This document shows, in pieces, positions 61,506 through 64,000 of a DNA stretch of 64,000 nucleotides. The stretch lies in the NCBI RefSeq assembly GCF_039525805.1, contig NZ_BAAAHZ010000002.1; one strand, 5' to 3'. Positions within the stretch are counted from its first letter, which is position 1. Each line of letters starts with the position of its first letter. The translations under genes and the position numbers were made by a program. The notes under the pieces are model-generated. The model searched no databases, was not told where the DNA came from, and was given only the letters and a program-made list of their open reading frames with translations. The stretch is from Dietzia natronolimnaea. GTDB taxonomy: Bacteria > Actinomycetota > Actinomycetes > Mycobacteriales > Mycobacteriaceae.

Positions 61506-64000
61506 GACCTGCCTCCTGACGGGGAGCCCTGGTTCTCGGCGGCCTCGCGGCGGGCGGCGCGGTGGGCGGCCAGGTCGGAGCGTGCGCCGTCGGCGTCGAC
61601 GCCGGGGACGCTGCGCAGCGCGGCCGTGGACGGCGACTCGGTGGCGTCCACGTAGATGGCGCGGAGTTCCTCGAGATCCTCGGCGTCCAGATCGAGTCGG
61701 GCGCCCAGGCTGCGGAGGATGTCCAGGACCAGACCGACGACGATGAGGTAGACGCCGGCGTCGAAGAGCAGGGCCGTGACGAACTTGACCTCGCCGAACA
61801 CCGGGAGCGTGGCCTCGAACGTGGCGCTCGAGAGGGCGGGGGCGCCGAAGAACATGGAGGCGGTGGCCGTGCCGGCGGCCAGGAGCAGGCCGAGGCCGAG
61901 GATGCGGCCCGCGTCGATCGGGATGGCTTCACCGAGCTCGTAGCGCCCGCCCGCGAGGTAGCGCAGGACCAGCGCCAGACCGGCGACCAGGCCGCCCGCG
62001 AACCCGCCGCCGGGGTTGTTGTGGCCGGCGAAGAAGAAGAAGAGGCTGAGGATCATCATCGTGGGGAACACGAGCCGCGTGGTGACCTCGAGGACCAGCG
62101 ACCGGGCGCGGGGGTCGCGGACGGTGGCGCCGACGAGCCACCGTCCGGGGGTCGCCCCCGGCGCCTCGATGACGATCCGGGCCGCCTCGACGCCGCGCCG
62201 ACCCGAGCGGGTCTTGTCGACGTCGGCCAGACGCGGGCCGGAGCCGTAGCGACGGTTGCGGAACACGAGGCTGGCCACCCCGGTGGCGGCGACCAGCAGG
62301 ACGGTGATCTCGCCGAGGGTGTCCCACGCGCGGATGTCGACCAGGGTGACGTTGACGGCGTTGGCGCCGTTGCCGATCTGGTAGGCGATGTCGGGGAAGA
62401 CGAGCGAGACGGCCGGGTGCTGGCGGGCGTTGATCGCGTAGGCGCCGGTCACCACCACGAGCAACCCGACGCCGATCCCGAGCCAGGCCCGGAGCCGGCG
62501 GAACCCGTTGGAGAGCGGCACCTCGGCGGGCATCGTGCGCAGCACCAGCACGAACGCGACCATCAGGAGCGTCTCGACCAGGGCCTGGGTGAGCGCGAGG
62601 TCCGGGGCGCCGTGGAAGGCGAAGATCACGGCGAGCCCGTACCCGGTGACGGACATGCAGATCACCGCGGCGAGGCGGTTGCGCAGCACCGCGGCGGCCA
62701 CCGCGGCGAGCGCCATGGGGATCATGACGATCAGCACGACCGGGTTGGCCGACAGCTCCATGCGCAGGCCCTCGCGGGTGCCGGCGAGGAGTGAGACGAA
62801 CGGGAACACCACGAGGGTCACCAGGATGATCCCGAGGGTGAGCGGTAGGGAGCCTCGCTGGATGCTCGCCGTCAGGCGCAGCGAGAGGGTGTCGAAGAAC
62901 CTGAGCACCGCGTCGTAGATGCGGTCGGCGTTGCCGAGGGCCGGCGACTCGAACTGCATCCTCTCGACGGTCCGCTGCGCCACGTAGAGCAGGGTGCCCA
63001 GCACGTAGACCACCAGGGTGAGGGCGAGCGGGACGCCGATCCCGTGCCACAGGCCCAGGTGGTAACCCTCGGGTCCGCGCCACGGACTGCCGGGCGGGAA
63101 CGCCACGTCGACGTACCGGGCGATGAGGTTCTCGACGGGAGCGTTCCACAGCCCCAGCACCAGTCCGGAGACGGCCAGGGCGGCGGGGACGGACAGGAAC
63201 AGCGGGCCCGCCGGACGGGAGGCGGCGACGGCGGGGCTGATGCCGTCGGGGAAGGACCGCTTGGACCGGAAGGCGCCCATGACAAGGCGTGCGGTGTAGG
63301 AGAAGGTGAGGACGGACCCCGCCACGAGCCCCGCGGTGACGACCAGCGACGGCATCCCGTGCAGTCGCTCCTCGGACAGGACCGTGGCGAACGCGGCCTC
63401 CTTCCCGACGAACCCGAGGAAGGGGGGCAGGCCCGCCATCGAGGCGGCGGCGAGGGTGAAGACGAGTGCGAGCGCGGGTCGCTTCCGCCCGAGGCCCGAC
63501 AGGTCACGGATCTCCCGGGTGCCGGTGGTCTTGTCGATCACGCCGACGGACATGAACAACGCCGACTTGAACAGGGAGTGCGCGAGCAGCATCGTCAGGC
63601 CGGCGAGCATCGTGTCTCGCGACCCGATGCCCACCAGGACGAGCAGGAACCCCAGCTGGCTCACGGTACCGAACGCGAGCACGAGCTTGAGATCCGTCTC
63701 GCGCAGCGCGCGCCACCCGGCCATGAGGAGCGAGACCAGACCCAGCACGATGAGCGGGAGCTGCCAGGTGGACGAACCGGACAGACCGGGGGTCATGGCC
63801 GCGACGAGGAAGACTCCGGCCTTGACCATCGCGGCGGAGTGCAGGTAGGCGCTCACCGGCGTGGGGGCCGACATGGCGCCCGGCAGCCAGAAGTGCAGCG
63901 GGGCGATCGCGGACTTGCTCCCCGCACCGATGATCACCAGGACCAGCGCCCAGTGGATGAGCGGACCCGACGGTGGCGACGCGACGACGTCGCTGATCAG
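61502..64000 (-). CDS. mrpA: Na+/H+ antiporter subunit MrpA with fused MrpB domain (5' truncated by window)
   Basis: 833 codons to the edge; the start lies beyond 64000. It matches MrpA (NuoL-like) from IIGAGSKSAIAPLHFWLPGA through SAPTPVSAYLHSAAMVKAGV, FGTVSQLGFLLVLVGIGSRD and LAHSLFKSALFMSVGVIDKT. Following the DUF4040 region (APDLALTQALVETLLMVAFV), residues from about 620 of the visible part continue as MnhB: LVFPTMMILSLFFFFAGHNN, PGGGFAGGLVAGLALVLRYL, ALLFDAGVYLIVVGLVLDIL. No separate mrpB is present, so A and B are one polypeptide. It exchanges cytoplasmic Na+ for external H+ and supports alkali and salt tolerance. Confidence 0.95.
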   Translation of the reverse strand: MISDVVASPPSGPLIHWALVLVIIGAGSKSAIAPLHFWLPGAMSAPTPVSAYLHSAAMVKAGVFLVAAMTPGLSGSSTWQLPLIVLGLVSLLMAGWRALRETDLKLVLAFGTVSQLGFLLVLVGIGSRDTMLAGLTMLLAHSLFKSALFMSVGVIDKTTGTREIRDLSGLGRKRPALALVFTLAAASMAGLPPFLGFVGKEAAFATVLSEERLHGMPSLVVTAGLVAGSVLTFSYTARLVMGAFRSKRSFPDGISPAVAASRPAGPLFLSVPAALAVSGLVLGLWNAPVENLIARYVDVAFPPGSPWRGPEGYHLGLWHGIGVPLALTLVVYVLGTLLYVAQRTVERMQFESPALGNADRIYDAVLRFFDTLSLRLTASIQRGSLPLTLGIILVTLVVFPFVSLLAGTREGLRMELSANPVVLIVMIPMALAAVAAAVLRNRLAAVICMSVTGYGLAVIFAFHGAPDLALTQALVETLLMVAFVLVLRTMPAEVPLSNGFRRLRAWLGIGVGLLVVVTGAYAINARQHPAVSLVFPDIAYQIGNGANAVNVTLVDIRAWDTLGEITVLLVAATGVASLVFRNRRYGSGPRLADVDKTRSGRRGVEAARIVIEAPGATPGRWLVGATVRDPRARSLVLEVTTRLVFPTMMILSLFFFFAGHNNPGGGFAGGLVAGLALVLRYLAGGRYELGEAIPIDAGRILGLGLLLAAGTATASMFFGAPALSSATFEATLPVFGEVKFVTALLFDAGVYLIVVGLVLDILRSLGARLDLDAEDLEELRAIYVDATESPSTAALRSVPGVDADGARSDLAAHRAARREAAENQGSPSGGRS

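Overview
The window is high-GC actinobacterial chromosome with dense genes, many 4-bp ATGA/GTGA overlaps and several leaderless promoters. The set of F420-dependent glucose-6-phosphate dehydrogenase, PknG/GlnH/GlnX-type signalling, ergothioneine enzymes, DUF222/HNH (13E12-type) proteins, DUF3151, DUF3263 and a VirR-like LytR_C protein points to Mycobacteriales. A Dietzia-like genus is my best guess, but this is inference without a database search. No phage, insertion sequence, CRISPR array, rRNA or tRNA was seen. From memory, the backbone follows the order of Mycobacterium tuberculosis Rv0357c-Rv0431 (purA neighbourhood; purT-rhodanese-metZ; fgd; pta-ackA; pknG-glnH-glnX; mutT3; thiE/thiO-thiS-thiG; thiC; xthA-GNAT-def-DUF3263-virR), with accessory blocks inserted between the conserved segments.

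Layout. 1-5.1 kb: tail of a possible DUF222/HNH protein, an Rv0361-like membrane protein, a Tat-exported PhoD phosphatase, DUF3151, a FUSC-type membrane protein and a conserved hypothetical. 5.1-9.1 kb: the 5-oxoprolinase operon pxpA-pxpB-pxpC, then purA. 9.2-11 kb: three small exported proteins, two of which look like paralogues. 11-14 kb: a GntR regulator with an alpha-methylacyl-CoA racemase, then purT. 14-16.5 kb: a DUF1648 membrane protein and a possible type VII-secretion-like pair (helical protein plus DUF1023 hydrolase). 16.5-21.5 kb: ferredoxin-NADP reductase, rhodanese, metZ, a glycosyltransferase-like protein and an exported protein. 22-29 kb: fgd, a SUFU-domain protein, an alkyltransferase-like protein without its cysteine, egtB-egtD, a PAP2 phosphatase and a DUF222/HNH protein with an SOS-like box.

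29-34 kb: pta-ackA, then a large surface protein with a C-terminal LAETG sorting signal. 34-39.3 kb (minus strand): glnX-glnH-pknG, one operon sensing extracellular amino acids and controlling 2-oxoglutarate metabolism. 39.4-42.5 kb: a Nudix hydrolase fused to a PIN/NYN-like domain and a second PhoD-family protein. 42.5-50 kb: thiamine genes in two places (thiE divergent from thiO-thiS-thiG, and thiC under a TPP riboswitch), separated by a DUF1707/LiaF-like protein and an ABC exporter. 50-57.8 kb: small acetyltransferase, AlkZ-like protein, CD225-type protein, CoA-binding protein, PPK2, exonuclease III, GNAT, peptide deformylase, DUF3263, a LytR_C protein and a lipoprotein. 58-64 kb (minus strand): a Mrp-type Na+/H+ antiporter operon, mrpA(B)-C-D-E-F-G, whose first gene runs off the right edge.

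The most unusual items are the Cys-less alkyltransferase-like gene, the Nudix-PIN fusion, the putative secretion-linked DUF1023 pair, the paralogous exported proteins after purA, the rubredoxin-less PknG with an N-terminal hexapeptide repeat, the SOS-like box fused to a leaderless start, and a 48-bp tandem repeat spanning the ppk2 stop codon.
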